This document shows, piece after piece, positions 11,291-23,995 of a stretch of 64,000 nucleotides of DNA (within the stretch, counting starts at the first letter, position 1; each line of letters begins with the position of its first letter). The notes under the pieces are model-generated. The model had not been told where the DNA came from and did no database searches. It worked only from the letters and a program-made list of their open reading frames with translations. The stretch lies in the NCBI GenBank assembly GCA_003313425.1, contig NHZP01000042.1:310001-374000 (forward strand), read 5' to 3'. The DNA is from Pseudopyrenochaeta lycopersici (Eukaryota > Ascomycota > Dothideomycetes > Pleosporales > Pseudopyrenochaetaceae). The position numbers and the translations under genes were made by a program.

Positions 11291-14200
11291 ACCGCAGCAG
11301 CCATCGGTCACCTTTGCTAACCAATCATGCATACGTACACGGCGAAGAGCATGAGATTGATGAACTGAGGGTTCGTTGCTGAAACCAAGCGATCACCCAG
11401 TAGCATCCAATGATTCAACGGGGAAGACCGAAAATGCTGACGATCTTCAGACGGGAATCGTGTTAGGCTGTATCGAGCTTAGTGCCACGTGGCCATATGC
11501 ACTCGTGCGCAATCGACGAGCGATCATCGAATGCTTACTCGCCTCAAAGCCAGATGGCGTTGATCTACAGCGCACCGGGCCGAACGATGAATGGCACTGG
11601 ATGAGCGATGACAGTCATCCAATTAGCTACCTGGTCAGCACTTGATTGTAGCGGAACGACCCGCGCCTAGTGCTGATGGTCATCACATGTGGCGCATTCT
11701 AGCGTGTTAATGCTGGTGTTGTGGTTACCCACTTAGAGGATAATGATTATGATCCCCTCAATACCACGTCAACGACCATCAGCGTTCTACTCACATGGCT
11801 AACCTGTCAATGCAAGCACTGTTAGGCATGACCGGTCATGACTCGTGGGTTCCATGCTTCATGACGCAAGCAACAAACCATTCATCCCACGCCAGTCCAG
11901 TCTCGGCTAAAATAAGCCTTTCCTGACTTCACGAGTTATGAGTCAGTCACGAAAATCTCCGGGCTAATCAAACAGCGGCGCCGGAAACTGGGCAATTGAC
12001 TGCAGAGGGGAGTGTTGGAGGCTCCTCCTCGAATCCTCACAGCTTGCCCACACATGTGGCAATGTAATGTTGCTGCTCGTTGTTATCATTACATGTTTCG
12101 TTTCGAATGTTGAGACGATGGTGCTAAGCCGCAATGGGCTGCCCTCCGCAAGGATATTGCACGCTGCGGCGTGGCGGCTTGCTGCTGCGTGGAAATGGGG
12201 CGTTGGCACATCAGCACGCGAAACAAGCAAGTACATCGTGGTGGGTACACAAGGACACCAGGTTACGCGGAGCTCTTCGATACTAACTGCTTACCTCCAT
12301 CACTACAATCGGCCAGTATTTTTGTGCTATCTCTGATCTGCTTATGCCTCCATGTCAGCTATGGTAAACGTATCAGGGTTAGCTTCGAATCATCGCTATG
12401 CTAGCAGCTGGCACTCCTATACTGATACCCTGCTTATCGCCCAAGCCGTTCATCATACTTTTGCCTCACGTGGAATTGATTACTTGAGAAAGCTAGTTTT
12501 TCGACACGGCGGACAGTAAGCACTGTAATGGAAGCCAGAACTGTGGTGCACAATATTGGCACTTGCTTCGCAGATGATATTCTATCAGCATAAGCGAACT
12601 GGAGGCCAGTGGCTATAAAGGTGTGGGGGCAGCATGTTCTAAGCCCTTGAATGTGGTCACACATCGCTACACCCAAGGCTCACTTCCAGCGAGGGATTGC
12701 GACGCAACAAGCGACTCAATCCAGCTTCGTCATTTCATACCACAAATTCTGTCCCAGTTCTCCTATATCGAGCCCGGTGTAACAGCCCGATACCCGGTGA
12801 AACAATGCTCTTGTTTTGAACGTCTGAGCGACAACGTGTTGGTGATGCCACAGTGGGCCGACTCTGCTAACCACAATATCTGCTGTTGAGACACTAGAGA
12901 AATGCCAGGTGCTGCGCTAGCTGATATTAGGGAAGGCCTCGCGCTCCAGGCTTGCGCGCGAAGTTTCGTGTTCAATTCCGCGTTCAATTCCGCGTTTCCG
13001 CTAGCTCCGTGCTTATTTCCGGTCTACATCCTCCTTTGTCCACTTGGTCAGTATCCTATAGCCTACATTATGCATGGTACTAACATGCCAGTACGGTTGG
13101 CGCCGCTTAGCACCGCATTCGTACTCTTTATACTTAGGCCTATAGTGCTTCTCAGGCTGTTTTACGAGGCGTGAGAGCTTCATTGAGGCCTTTGAGAGCC
13201 GAAGGCTGGCTTTGGGGAAATTCCTCAGCTATCTGGTAAATCTCGTGCGTCTCAGAGCGTGGTGCGCACACGGTCGCGTCAGCCGCAAGCGCGAGTCATC
13301 ATGGTCAAGTCCGGAGGTATCATCACATTGGCTTGTACAACCTCTAGTAACGTTAACGGCTGATATCACCTTCCCTTCGAGCAAGCTTTGCTAATCTCTC
13401 TCAGGCAATTGAACGCGTACACGAACAATAAAATCGAGATTCATCTACCTATCCGGGTTTCGTGCCCTGCATCCACAAAATTTCTTGTGCAACAACTGAG
13501 TATAATACGCCGAAATTGCTTGCCCATTCTACGACTGCTTGTTGAGATCTTTGCTGACTAGTGGCACGGTTTTGGCGTTGCATTCAAACACAAATCTTGC
13601 TCAGAATCACCGACAACTTCGAGAGAATTACTCGGATTGCGCGCGTCGTTGGTAGCTTGCCCCAACCTTTGCGATATTCTCTAGGGTCATCTACTCTACG
13701 TAAGTCCCGATCCAAAGAGCAAGCGGCTTGTTCGCCTCTTCAGCTCTATACCTATACCTCCCCATTCTTACTGAACAGAAGATCTGCGCCCTGGAAAATG
13801 TGCCTGCAGGTCAGCTTAAATCAAAATATCTATCGCTACATGCTAGGCGGGGCTACAGTATCAACGTCGTACGGGCTGACTACTGAAATAGGTCAATGTC
13901 ATGATATTCAGCCTTACCCATACGCTGCTCATATTCGTTCTCAATTAGACTACTCACAGGGTACCTCTCCTTTTTCACCGCAACTGGGTAAGTCCTCAAG
14001 GCCTTTTCGGGTCGCTTCTTCTACTCCCAGCTTATCCACACGGTCACCACCCCACGAGGTAAGAGTAAGTTCAATACCTTTGTCACCCTATTTGTACTAT
14101 ACACTAACTGTCGTGCCGGGTGCCTTTGCTAGAATATAAATCGCAGCATCGGCTGAGAGCATTTGTGGCTGTCAACTTAGGTGAGCGATTCACAAGGCTG

Positions 14201-15644
14201 TACAATCCTCGCCAGGCCGTGCTCAAGCAGGGCGTGGAGGCGTTGACCCCGCTTCTGCAGCTCGATTTCCGCTAATCCGACTCTCGCAGGGATCAGTCCG
14301 ATTATGCCCAACAGATGTTCCGCATCTATTGACAGTCAGTAAGTGATCGCTCCGTTTATTGCGGTTAAGTATGGCGACACTCAAAGGTTGACAGCACCAT
14401 GGATTCAATCTGGGGCTTCCCAGATTGGCCGCTTGCTGTAACACTGACATCCTTAAATTCAAGAGTAATCGCCGCCTAAGCGTGTGCCATTCATTCAAAC
14501 TTCTCGCAGCGTCGACCAATGGCTGAAACATGACCAGAAACTGTCATTCCAAACACTGAGGCAACCGACGTCTTCGATGCTGTCGAATGGCAACCTTCGC
14601 TCTACCATCCTACCTCTGTCGAGCTGAATCAAGATCCTCGAGGTCCACAAGAGACAGTAAGTCCTATATGGCCCTCAATGATCATCCGAGATGTATCAAG
14701 ACTGCGGGGACAAGCTTGAAGTCTGACTGACTAGTCCCTAGATCTCGTCTATCAACTTCGGATGCCGCTGAGGCGCGTATCTACAATCCGTCGTGTCCCA
14801 TAAAAGTATGTGTCCGTGGATCTCGCTAACGCCAATCAGCCTCCAAATCTTTGCAGCATGCGATCTATACAAGGGACGCACCGACCAACGTCGAAGAAGA
14901 CGCTAGCCGGCAGCTAAGTAGCTTCAAGCGCACTCCGACTCTTAGATGTCTCGCGGATTTGGATGCTCATACGCGACATTGAGTTCCCCTGCTCGCAATC
15001 GCAACGTCATCTGCTGACATCTGTCTCGTAGCGCCCTGGCACCGAATCAAGCTAGCGGTTGGCCTGGCTCTTGAGATCTACTGCGCGAAGGACCATCAGG
15101 TAAGCGGTCTTTCATCGTGCCTACTGGTTCTGTACAAGCTCTACCTAATCAGTAAGGCTTGATGTTAATATTTTCTACACTCGCGAAAGAAAGGTTACAT
15201 GTTTAGTGTGCTTCTAGCGACGTGCACAGCGATTTCACAACATTTTGAAGGCCCCTGGACCTGCAACCAGCTAACTGTTTGGAGCAGGGCCCGTAACGGC
15301 TCGTGTACGCAAGAGCATCATGTCGCAATGATATATGTAGCGTCCCATGGCGCGTGGGGCGAGTAAACTGTGTGAGTCTTTCTCCGCCCTGGCATCCTGG
15401 TCTGGCTTATTTACAGGAAACGGCACAATCAGTGATGCGGATCGCGACGATGAAGAGGAAGATTCAATCGCTCGAGACAGGTAGCCGGGGTAAGCACAAT
15501 CGGCAAAGTCTTCAGCAAATCGCTGTGCCATTCTCCGGTCCCAACCCAGGAATTCTTCATATCACCTTTTGGCGGCCGCTGACGTTAACACAGAATGCCA
15601 TACTACAAAACCGATTATACGACTAGCGGCCCAAGTGTAAACGT
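11291..15644. other. Long gene-poor stretch
   Basis: About 4.3 kb without a gene I can support. Frames such as 13561-14139 (192 codons) have low-complexity, non-conserved translations. From about 14640 to 15120 splice-like signals recur (GTAAGT..CAG), which may mark an eroded gene upstream of the O-methyltransferase relic, but no domain could be read. Confidence 0.4.
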
Positions 15645-16266
15645 GGAAAAGAGGGGCCAAGCCGCCTTGCTGTCCAGAGCGACTTCTCAGATCTCAATGG
15701 TCGAGTTACGTTCATGCCGCATGACTTCTTCACCACTCAACCCGTCTCAGGCGCACCAGCATATCTTTTGAGATACGTAACCCATAACTGGAACGACGTG
15801 GACTGTATCCGTATCTTCAGGGCGCTCCTTCCTGCCTTGGAGAAAAGCACTCCTAGGGCACCACTCTTGATCAACGATGTTGTACTGCCAGCACTAGGAG
15901 AAGCCTCAAGATTCCACGACAATCACATGCGCCAGGTCGACATCATGATGATGCTGGCCCTCGGGGCTAAACAGAGAACAGAAGAACAATTCCGGCGTTT
16001 GCTTTCGGATGCAGGTTCACGATTCAAGGTTAGCAAAGTGGAACTGATGTTGCTCTGAGACCATTCGCTCATGTCTCTTCCCGATCAAAGCTATTCACGG
16101 AAAGGGTAACGTGAGCCTGATCGAGGCACATCTGGATATTGATGCAGCTCGCCATACGGAAGGCTTAGCTGTTGCCGAAGCCTCCAAAGATGCGTCAGCG
16201 GATGACCAGGAGCAGGATGCATCCGCTGTCGCCAACCAGCAGAAGTGGACTGGAACCCGTCTCTGA
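15645..16266 (+). pseudogene. O-methyltransferase C-terminal relic
   Basis: The frame around the ATG at 15714 reads the C-terminal catalytic half of a fungal SAM-dependent O-methyltransferase: LAVQSDFSDLNGRVTF, then HDFFTTQPVSGAPAYLLR, HNWNDVDCIRIFRALLPAL (the HNW catalytic region), PLLINDVVLP, and RQVDIMMMLALGAKQRTEEQ. After KVSKVEL the frame stops near 16058, but the family's ending GNVSLIEAHLD continues in another frame at about 16093-16266. The N-terminal dimerisation half and the SAM glycine-rich motif are missing upstream. It is therefore a truncated, frameshifted relic. Its position 1.4 kb before the PKS relic, on the same strand, suggests it was the cluster's tailoring methyltransferase. 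Confidence 0.72.
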
Positions 16267-17660
16267 TCTACTGGAGCGCCACATCACTGGGCTGCATGAT
16301 GACCTGTAGAGTTCACTCTTGCCATCTCATTGAATGCAGCATACCCAGCATTGTATGCGAAACATGCATTGTATTGAGTAAGTGTAAACCACGTCTCTTT
16401 TGGTGTATGTGCGTCCAGCCCGACTGGGCGCCGATCCAATCACGGTGTGGTAAGTCAGCGCATCTGCCAGATACGCGCGCCATCGGTATATGTCAGCCTG
16501 CAAAGCGACCCCACCTCAACTCCTTCGCTTCTGGTACTGCATGCATCAACCCCCCGCGTTCTCCAGCTTCACATATAGGCAGCAGACGATAGCGAGTCTT
16601 TCACAATCGCCCAGGTTTACAAAGCAGGAACAAAGAACGCCGAGCAGCTTCAACCCTGATGACAGACAATCGCCTTCTTGATCCATGGTCCGTCTCAGGG
16701 TCCACTACATATTGGTTTTACCCTGGCGAACCTACAATGTAACGATTATCTGGTCTACCTAGTCCCTATGCTGGCCATACCTGCACCATCTCCCGGCCAT
16801 TATGTTGCAAGCGTCATGCATATACCTACATGCTCACCGCTCGTTTGCAGCTCCGGAGCGGGACGCGCCTGCCGCGCGGTGTTCATTACTTGGGCGAAGG
16901 CGGAGAAAAGTTCCGTAATGACGCCCATAGGCGAACGTCCCGAGCTTATCCTCACAACACCAAAGTCGATAACTCTACGAAGAATCCGCAACAGCAGCCA
17001 ACTAAGGCCCACCACGTATCAACAGACCTAGCTGCGGCCTGTCTCCCGGTCTAACCAGAAGCAATCATGCATCGGAGGAGCCGCTACGCATGCATATCAG
17101 AAGTGGAACTGATGAACTGTTGGTCTCTAACTGGGATAGGCTAACTCTCCACGCATAGCCTTCTTGCGTCTTTGGCAACAAATCAGCATTCATTCGTATC
17201 TGCAGGATTAAACAGCGCAACAGTACCAAGCAGGCAATGCCTAGGCTCAGTTGCATGTAAGTCGATCGCCCCGCAACGTCCTTGACGCGCGTGGAAAAGA
17301 TACAGACTGCCATGAATGCTTGAACATAATGCAGAGGTGCGTACCACTGATAATTGTCTCGGCCTCACCTCACTGCTTGGAGAAACACCGTCGGCAATTG
17401 ATTCCCACTATCCATGACAAACTAATTTCCTAGCTTTGTGTTGCAGACGCATTCCGCGTCTCATAGGCACGTGCACGAGAGCGCTCGATGGCTTCCTGCT
17501 AAGTCCATCCGTGATGACGGAGGAATAGCCTGTACTCTTCTGTACCTCCTAGCTATGTAAGTCATGTTCGCAGCAATACTAATCTCGCACTGCAGACCTT
17601 CGTGTCTTGAAGAATTCCGCGTAAAAAATAAGGTGCGACTCGTCCTATCATCCATCGACA
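16267..17660. other. Gene-poor stretch upstream of PKS relic
   Basis: No supported gene. It would include the PKS promoter. Short frames at 16678-17054 overlap in two phases without conserved motifs. Confidence 0.4.
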
Positions 17661-20600
17661 ATGGCTTGCAAAGACCCCAAGTCAACGTCGATCGCAGTCA
17701 TTGGCATTGGGTGCCGCTTTCTAGGCGATGTTATAAGCGGTGAGAAGCTGTGGGACATGTTGGTGGAGAAAAGGTTTGCAAGGAGCAGAGTGCCCTCGGA
17801 CCGTTATAATGTTGATGCCTTCTATCACCCAGATGGGGACCCTTACGGAACGGTAAGTAACGTTATGGCGCCATCTCCCGCGCGGTTCGTTATTCATGAG
17901 TTGCAGGCTGACTGTTTCAGACCAACAACGATGGTGGCCACTTCCTTACTGAAGACATATCCCTGTTCGATGCGTCATTCTTTTCGATTTCGCCTGCAGA
18001 AGCCATGGCAATGGATCCAATGCAGCCGCTTCTGCTGGAGGTGACATACGAAGCGCTCGAGAACTCCGGAACGCCACTATCCAGAGTGTCGGGATCCAAA
18101 ACATCATGTCTTGTCGGGTGTTTCACCAAGGATTACGAGGAGATGCAGCGGCGAGACATGGAGTTAGCACCGAAGTACCAATCTACCGGCGCCTCACAGA
18201 CCATGCTCTCCAATCGACTAAGTTACTTCTTCGATATGAAGGGCCCGAGCATTACACTGGACACGGCCTGCAGCAGTGGACTCGTTGCTGTACACTTGGC
18301 CTGCCAGAGTCTGCGAACGAGTGAGAGCTCAATGGCTGTGGTTGGAGGCAGCAATCTCATCTTGAGTCCGGATATCCAGAGGAGAGGGCGTTGGTGCTGT
18401 CATATTAAAACCGTTAGATCTCGCATTGCGCGATAACGATCCGATACGAGCCGTCATCCGCGGAACAGCTGCTAGCTCGGACGGACGGACACCGGGCATC
18501 ACGATGCCTTCGAAAGACGCACAGATCCATCTCATACGTTCTGCATATAAAGCTGCGGGTTGTGATGTAAGCCAGACAGGATACTTCGAGGCACATGGTA
18601 CAGGCACTGCTGCAGGTGATCCGACCGAAACCGGCGCGATTGGCGAGGTGTTCGCGGCACATCGTTCCCTTGCAGCAGACGGTGCGGCGATCCCTCTTTC
18701 AATTGGATCGTTAAAGGCAAACATGGGCCACTTGGGAGGAGCGAGTGGAATTGCTGGCTTAATCAAAGCTGTTCTCAGCGTAGAGAAAGGCGCAATTGCA
18801 CCGAACATCTGGTTTCAACGAGGTAACCCCGCCATCGATTTCGAAGGATGGCGGCTACAAGTCCCCACTGAGACGAAGGATTGGCCTTTGGAAGGCTTTC
18901 GACGCGCAAGCGTCAATTCTTTTGGTTACGGAGGGACAAATGCTCACGTCATTGTTGATGGTGCGTACCACTACCTCCAGCAATACCGCCGCTCTGGTGG
19001 ACACATCAGGAATGACTCGGGCTTCGTCAGTCCTGCCAGCGAAATGATATTCAGTGCCACTCCACGATCACGCTTGTTTCTGCTCTCTGCCAATGACGAG
19101 CGTGGTCTGGCTTATATGAGGAAATCGCTTGCCGACCACCTCCAAACACAATCCGACTTCGATGAGGAAGGCTTATTGGACAGCCTCGCTTATACCCTTT
19201 GTGAACGCCGCTCACGGTTTTCTTACAGTGCAACAATCGTCGCAAAAGACAAACTAGATCTGGAAGGGCGACTGCAAAGTCCTGTCCCAGTTTCCAGCAG
19301 TCGCGCAACACCGCCACGAATAGGTTTCATATTCACTGGTCAAGGTGCCCAATGGTGGGGTATGGGCAGGGAGCTGCTCCATTACCCAATATTCAAGAAC
19401 AGCCTACTGAGATGCGATACGATTACGAAAAGTCTGGGCGCTGACTGGTCTCTGATGGAAGAGCTTCTCAAGGATAAAACCACGTCACGAGTCAGCGAAG
19501 CAGAATTCAGCCAGCCGCTCTGTACCGCACTCCAGATTGCTCTCATAGATCTGCTCTCCGCATGGAACGTACACTCCCACTCCGTTATCGGCCATTCGAG
19601 TGGTGAAATCACCGCTGCCTATGCCACAGGCGCGTTGAGTTTTGAGTCAGCAATGACTGTTGCGTTCTTTCGTGGCTTATTAACACCAAAAGTGAAGCGC
19701 TTTGGGTACGACGGCCGTATGATGGCTGTCGGCCTTTCTGAAGAAGAAGCAAACAACGAACTCGCTGAGCTGGACGACAAGTTTGGAAAAGCTGTCGTCG
19801 CTTGCATTAACGGTCCTCGTGGCGGAACAGTTTCTGGTGATACTAAAGCTATGGTGGAACTCCACAAGGCCATAGTTGCCAAAGGTGTCTTTGCGAGGAT
19901 GCTTCAAGTAGATACTGCGTATCACTCGCGTCATATGCAGGCAATCGCTAAAGAATATCTTGCGCGGCTCCAAGAGGCACGCGTTGTACCACAATATGGC
20001 GAGCAACAGGCGACAATGTTCTCTTCAGTCACAGAAGACGTTGTCGACCAGCGCCAGCTAGGCGCCGAATACTGGGTATCGAACCTTGTTGGCTGCGTAC
20101 GCTTCTCTGGTGCGTTAGAAAAGCTCTGCTCAATGCCGTCGGTAGATGAGAGTTACGGAGTAGAAGTAATACTGGAAGTTGGACCCCATCCCTATTCAAA
20201 CTCCCCGTCCGAGAGATTCTCGAAAACACATTCGGAGAAAAGTCGCACATCCAATACCTCTCCACACTCATCCGCAACAAACCTGCCGATGCCACTGTGC
20301 TGGAAGCAGTTGGCTACCCGTGCGCCAACAACTACCCAGTCAACCTTCACGCAGTCAATTTCCCAAGTGAGCCGAAACAGTCTCTATGCGTCCTGACAGA
20401 CCTTCCTCGGTATCCTTGGAACCACACTCGCAGCTACTGTTGCGAGTCCCGACTCAGCCGTGATTACCGTCTTCGGCAATTCGCTAGAACTGACATTCTT
20501 GGTGCACCAGTCTATGACTGGAACCCGATCGAACCTCGCTTCAGGAATTTCCTGCGACCTCGAGAGCAGCCCTGGCTTAGAGACCATGTCGTTCAGGGCG

Positions 20601-23197
20601 ACGTCTTATTTCCAGCTTGCGGCTACCTCTGTATGGCAATAGAAGCTTGCAGACAGATGTGCATTATTGCACCATCGACATTCTTACCCCAAGGATCTAA
20701 GAACGTATTGGAGTACAGGCTACGAGAGGTCAGTATCTCTAGAGCACTAGTCGTCCCCGAATCCGACGAAGGTGTCGAAATCTCATTCTGCATGCGTTGC
20801 CAATCGAGCAGCGGCATTGCCCTATCAGACGTATGGCACGAGTTTCGTGTCTTCTCGTATCCCAACGATGGAGGATGGGTTGAGAATTGTCGGGGTCTTG
20901 TTTCCGTGTCGACCCAAGCGACTGGCGACGATGATCTGACGCAAGCATGCCTGAGTGAATGGACAGAAGCGCGTGCAGACGGCACGCAAAATATTGAACC
21001 GAAGAGCTTCTATGAGAGCGTCGACGCCATTGGTCTCTCGTACGGACCGTTATTCCAAGGCCTCCAAAGCATAACCATCGATCCTCATGTTCCCGCTCAA
21101 GTTGCCGGGGTGATCGAAGTGACCCACACGCGGATCGCCAATCCGAAAGAGTTTGTGCATGATCGATTATTACATCCTGCTACTCTAGATAGCTTTCTTC
21201 AGCTCGCACTTGCAGCCCTGGGGGTTCCCGACCTTCGTAAACTGAAGGGTGCAATGGTGCCCACATTCATGGAAGAAATATCGATTTCTGCAGATATCGC
21301 CGCCCAAATCGGAGACCAACTCAACGTTGTAGTAAGCGCCCAGCGACATGGATCAAGAGAAGCGAGAGCCAACATCTTCGCCCTGGATCCATCCACTTCG
21401 AAGCCAGTGGTGCTCATGGATGGGTCCACACGTACCCGCGACTGAAGTCTTACACATACACCGACATTTCATCCTACTTCTTCCAACGCGCCGCAGAGAA
21501 GTTTGAGGACTTCTCGCAGTTCATGAACCTTAAGAAGCTCGATGTCGAGCAAGATCCTGAAACACAGGACTTCAAGCCTGCGCCTACGATGTTATCGTTG
21601 CAGCCAACATACTCCACGCTACATCCGACATGCATCGCACGATGGCACATGCACGGAAGCTTTTACGGCCAGGAGGCAAACTCATCCTTCTTGAAATGAC
21701 CAATCGCCTTCTTGCAGCCTCAGTCATCTTTGGCACACTACGAGGCTGGTGGAACGCATCGGAAGAGTGGCGGACTGATGGCCCGCTGCTCACTGAGACT
21801 CAGTGGGAAGATGTGCTGCGCTCTACTGGTTTCGGTAGTCTTCAAGCAAGTAGCCCGGATGTACTGGACCCGCTGGAGGAGGGTACAAGGCTCATGATAG
21901 CCACGGCCGTCGAAACCAGGTCAACTCTCTGCAATGGCGTGCCCAGGCCGCCAGAGAACCCTCTCATTACCATCCTGTGCTCCGACTTTCCGATCAAGGT
22001 GAACAGGCTAGACATGCCGTTGGCGCTTGGGTCAGGATGGAAAGGCAGGCCTTCAAGTACAGCTTGCGTCGCTATCTAGGCTGAAACAGCAAGGTATAAC
22101 CGGCACAATCTGCGTCAGCTTTGTTGAGCTTGATGAACCACTCTTCGCCAGCCCTTCGACTGACCAATTTAAGACCCTCCAACACTTCGCTGACATATAC
22201 ACGGGCCTAATTTGGGTGACTCGTGGAGCAGCGTCTTCCAACCCCGAGCGCCCTGAGCTTGCAATTTTCCAGGGGCTTGCTCGTACCTTGAGAGCAGGGC
22301 ATGAAGCATTCTCTTGTATCACTGTCGATCTAGATGCGGAGAAGAAGTTACCTGCCAAGGGGGTCGCTGACCTTTTGTACCGCATACACGAAAAGCAATT
22401 GAGCCCAGGATCTTACTCTGTGTCTGATGACGGCGAATTCATTGAGAGAGGGGGCGTGCTTCATATCAAGCGCGCAATTGAGGATGAGACGTCGAATAAG
22501 TTCGTTGCCAGACGCACCGATCCGTTATCGCTGCCACTACAGCTGGAGGATATCGTACAAAGAGATCGCCGGCTGAAGCTCAAAGTCTCCGACTCAGGCC
22601 TGAAGGGGCCTTTTGTCTTCGAAGACGATCCGATAGCGAAACGGCCGATGTTGCCTCAAGAAGTTGAGGTCGAAGTTCAAGCTGCCAATCTCGACTCAAA
22701 GGGCATCCAAATACTTAGCGGTGAACTTTCGAATCAAAACTTAGGCCAAGAGTGCGCAGGTGTTGTTACAAAGATTGGTAATACCATTTCAGGTCTCTCG
22801 GTGGGTGATTGTGTCACTGCCTGGTGCACCGGCACTTTCGCCACGCATGTCCGCACTCCAGCAACTTTTGTGCACAGAATTCCCGATGATGCGAGCTTTG
22901 AGGCCGCCGCGAGCATTCCAGTAGCTTGTTCTACTGCCTTCCATGCCTTGGTACACACAGCGTGCATAGAGGCTGATGATACAGTCCTCGTTCACGAAGC
23001 TGCAGCTCCTATCGGTCAAGCTGCCCTTCTGATCGCCTCGATGCTTGGAGCAGTTATCTTCGTGACTGTCAATTCGGCCGAGGAGAAGACTCACCTCACA
23101 GAGTCATACGGCATTGATCCAGGCCGAATCTTCTCCAGTCAAGATCTGAAGTTTGTTGTTCCAGTCCGGCGAGCAACAAAGGGCCGTGGTGTGGATG
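17661..23197 (+). pseudogene. Highly reducing polyketide synthase relic (KS-AT-DH-cMT-ER)
   Basis: Starts MACKDPKSTSIAVIGIGCRF; a clean intron at 17853-17920 joins DGDPYGT to TNNDGGHF. KS: active Cys in DTACSS (codon 18269-18271) and His in EAHGTGT. AT: GQGAQW and the active Ser in GHSSGE. DH: DHVVQGDVLFPACGYL and LLHPATLDSF. cMT: the SAM-domain end DVIVAANILHATS. ER: GQECAGVVTKIGN. Lesions: a deletion of roughly 25 residues plus frameshift in KS near 18380, a one-base loss near 20190 (AT-DH linker), a deletion junction at about 21445 removing most of the cMT front, and further frameshifts near 21582 and 22020. The ER is cut at 23198 by an LTR, so KR and ACP are absent. The encoded enzyme cannot work; the product class was a reduced, C-methylated polyketide. 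Confidence 0.93.
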
Positions 23198-23414
23198 TGT
23201 CAGATGAAATGCTGAAAAGCGCTTTGCAGAATTAATGATTGCGATAAATCGATTGTGTGTTGATCATGATTGTATTCATTGTTGAGTTCTGTCTCCTGCT
23301 TTCTTCTATATCTCCTCTGCTTCCGGAGGTTCCGTCGATTAGCAATAGTTATCGGTCCTACTATTTATCGCTCTTTCCTATGCAGTACTTCTGAGCTTCT
23401 CCTTATATCTGACA
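23198..23414 (-). mobile_element. Solo LTR of Copia type
   Basis: Bounded by TGTCAG and CTGACA. The reverse complement matches the LTR of the Copia element at 37297, sharing GCGATAAATAGTAGGA, CGATAACTATT and CGGAACCTCCGGAAGCAGAG, but it is longer (217 versus 163 bp) and diverged. It lies in the opposite orientation and abuts the PKS ER domain. No matching 5 bp target duplication is seen (GGATG versus AAATT). Confidence 0.82.
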
Positions 23415-23640
23415 AAATTACTTAAAGCAGGTAATAGAAAGTAGTTAAATTTAATGTAGAAGTTAGGACTAATTTAAGTCGCAAATTTATTATAATTTAG
23501 ATCTAAAACACTAAGATTTAGGCCGCAAATTAATTTCATATAAATGCGAACAGCCTTATTTAAATTTTATAGCTTATGCGATCTTAAAATACTATGTTTT
23601 AGTTAAATTATCGCGATTATTTGGCTGCGAATAGCTGCAG
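23415..23640. repeat. AT-rich block
   Basis: A stretch of about 220 bp dominated by TTTAAATT/TTATAATTT motifs, strikingly richer in A+T than its surroundings, directly next to the solo LTR. The composition fits a repeat mutated by RIP-like C-to-T changes. No coding content. Confidence 0.65.
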
Positions 23641-23995
23641 ATGACTTTAGCGTTCTGGCCCCTGTCACTATCCCTGTCGCTCTCAAGCTCTCCATACATT
23701 GAGAGAATATCCAGCAGACGAAGGGATGACTAACGCCCTCAACGGGTTGCCCCACCCGTTTCTTCACTTAGGCTGCCACAGATGAGCATCCGGGACCTTA
23801 TTCCTTCCACATACGCCGCCAAATCTCCATGAAAAGCAATGCGTTGGTCGGTATGTTGTTAGGTATGACGTCCGGTTTCCTAATACCAAATTTCTATCCT
23901 ACTCATTCTTGCAAACGAGTAGACTTCACTAATTGAGAACACCAAATATCACGAATATGCGATCAATCGCAAAGGTGACTGAACAGCACCTTGAA
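23641..23995. other. Short intergenic stretch
   Basis: About 350 bp between the AT-rich block and the 3' end of the FAD oxidase gene. No feature recognised. Confidence 0.4.

Noticed and set aside
13561..14139. 192-codon ORF
   Set aside because: No motif, mixed composition, contains splice-like signals and begins with an alternative start. Not convincing as a gene.
14640..15120. A complete multi-exon gene suggested by repeated GTAAGT..CAG signals
   Set aside because: No combination read by eye gave a conserved protein; left as possibly eroded coding DNA.
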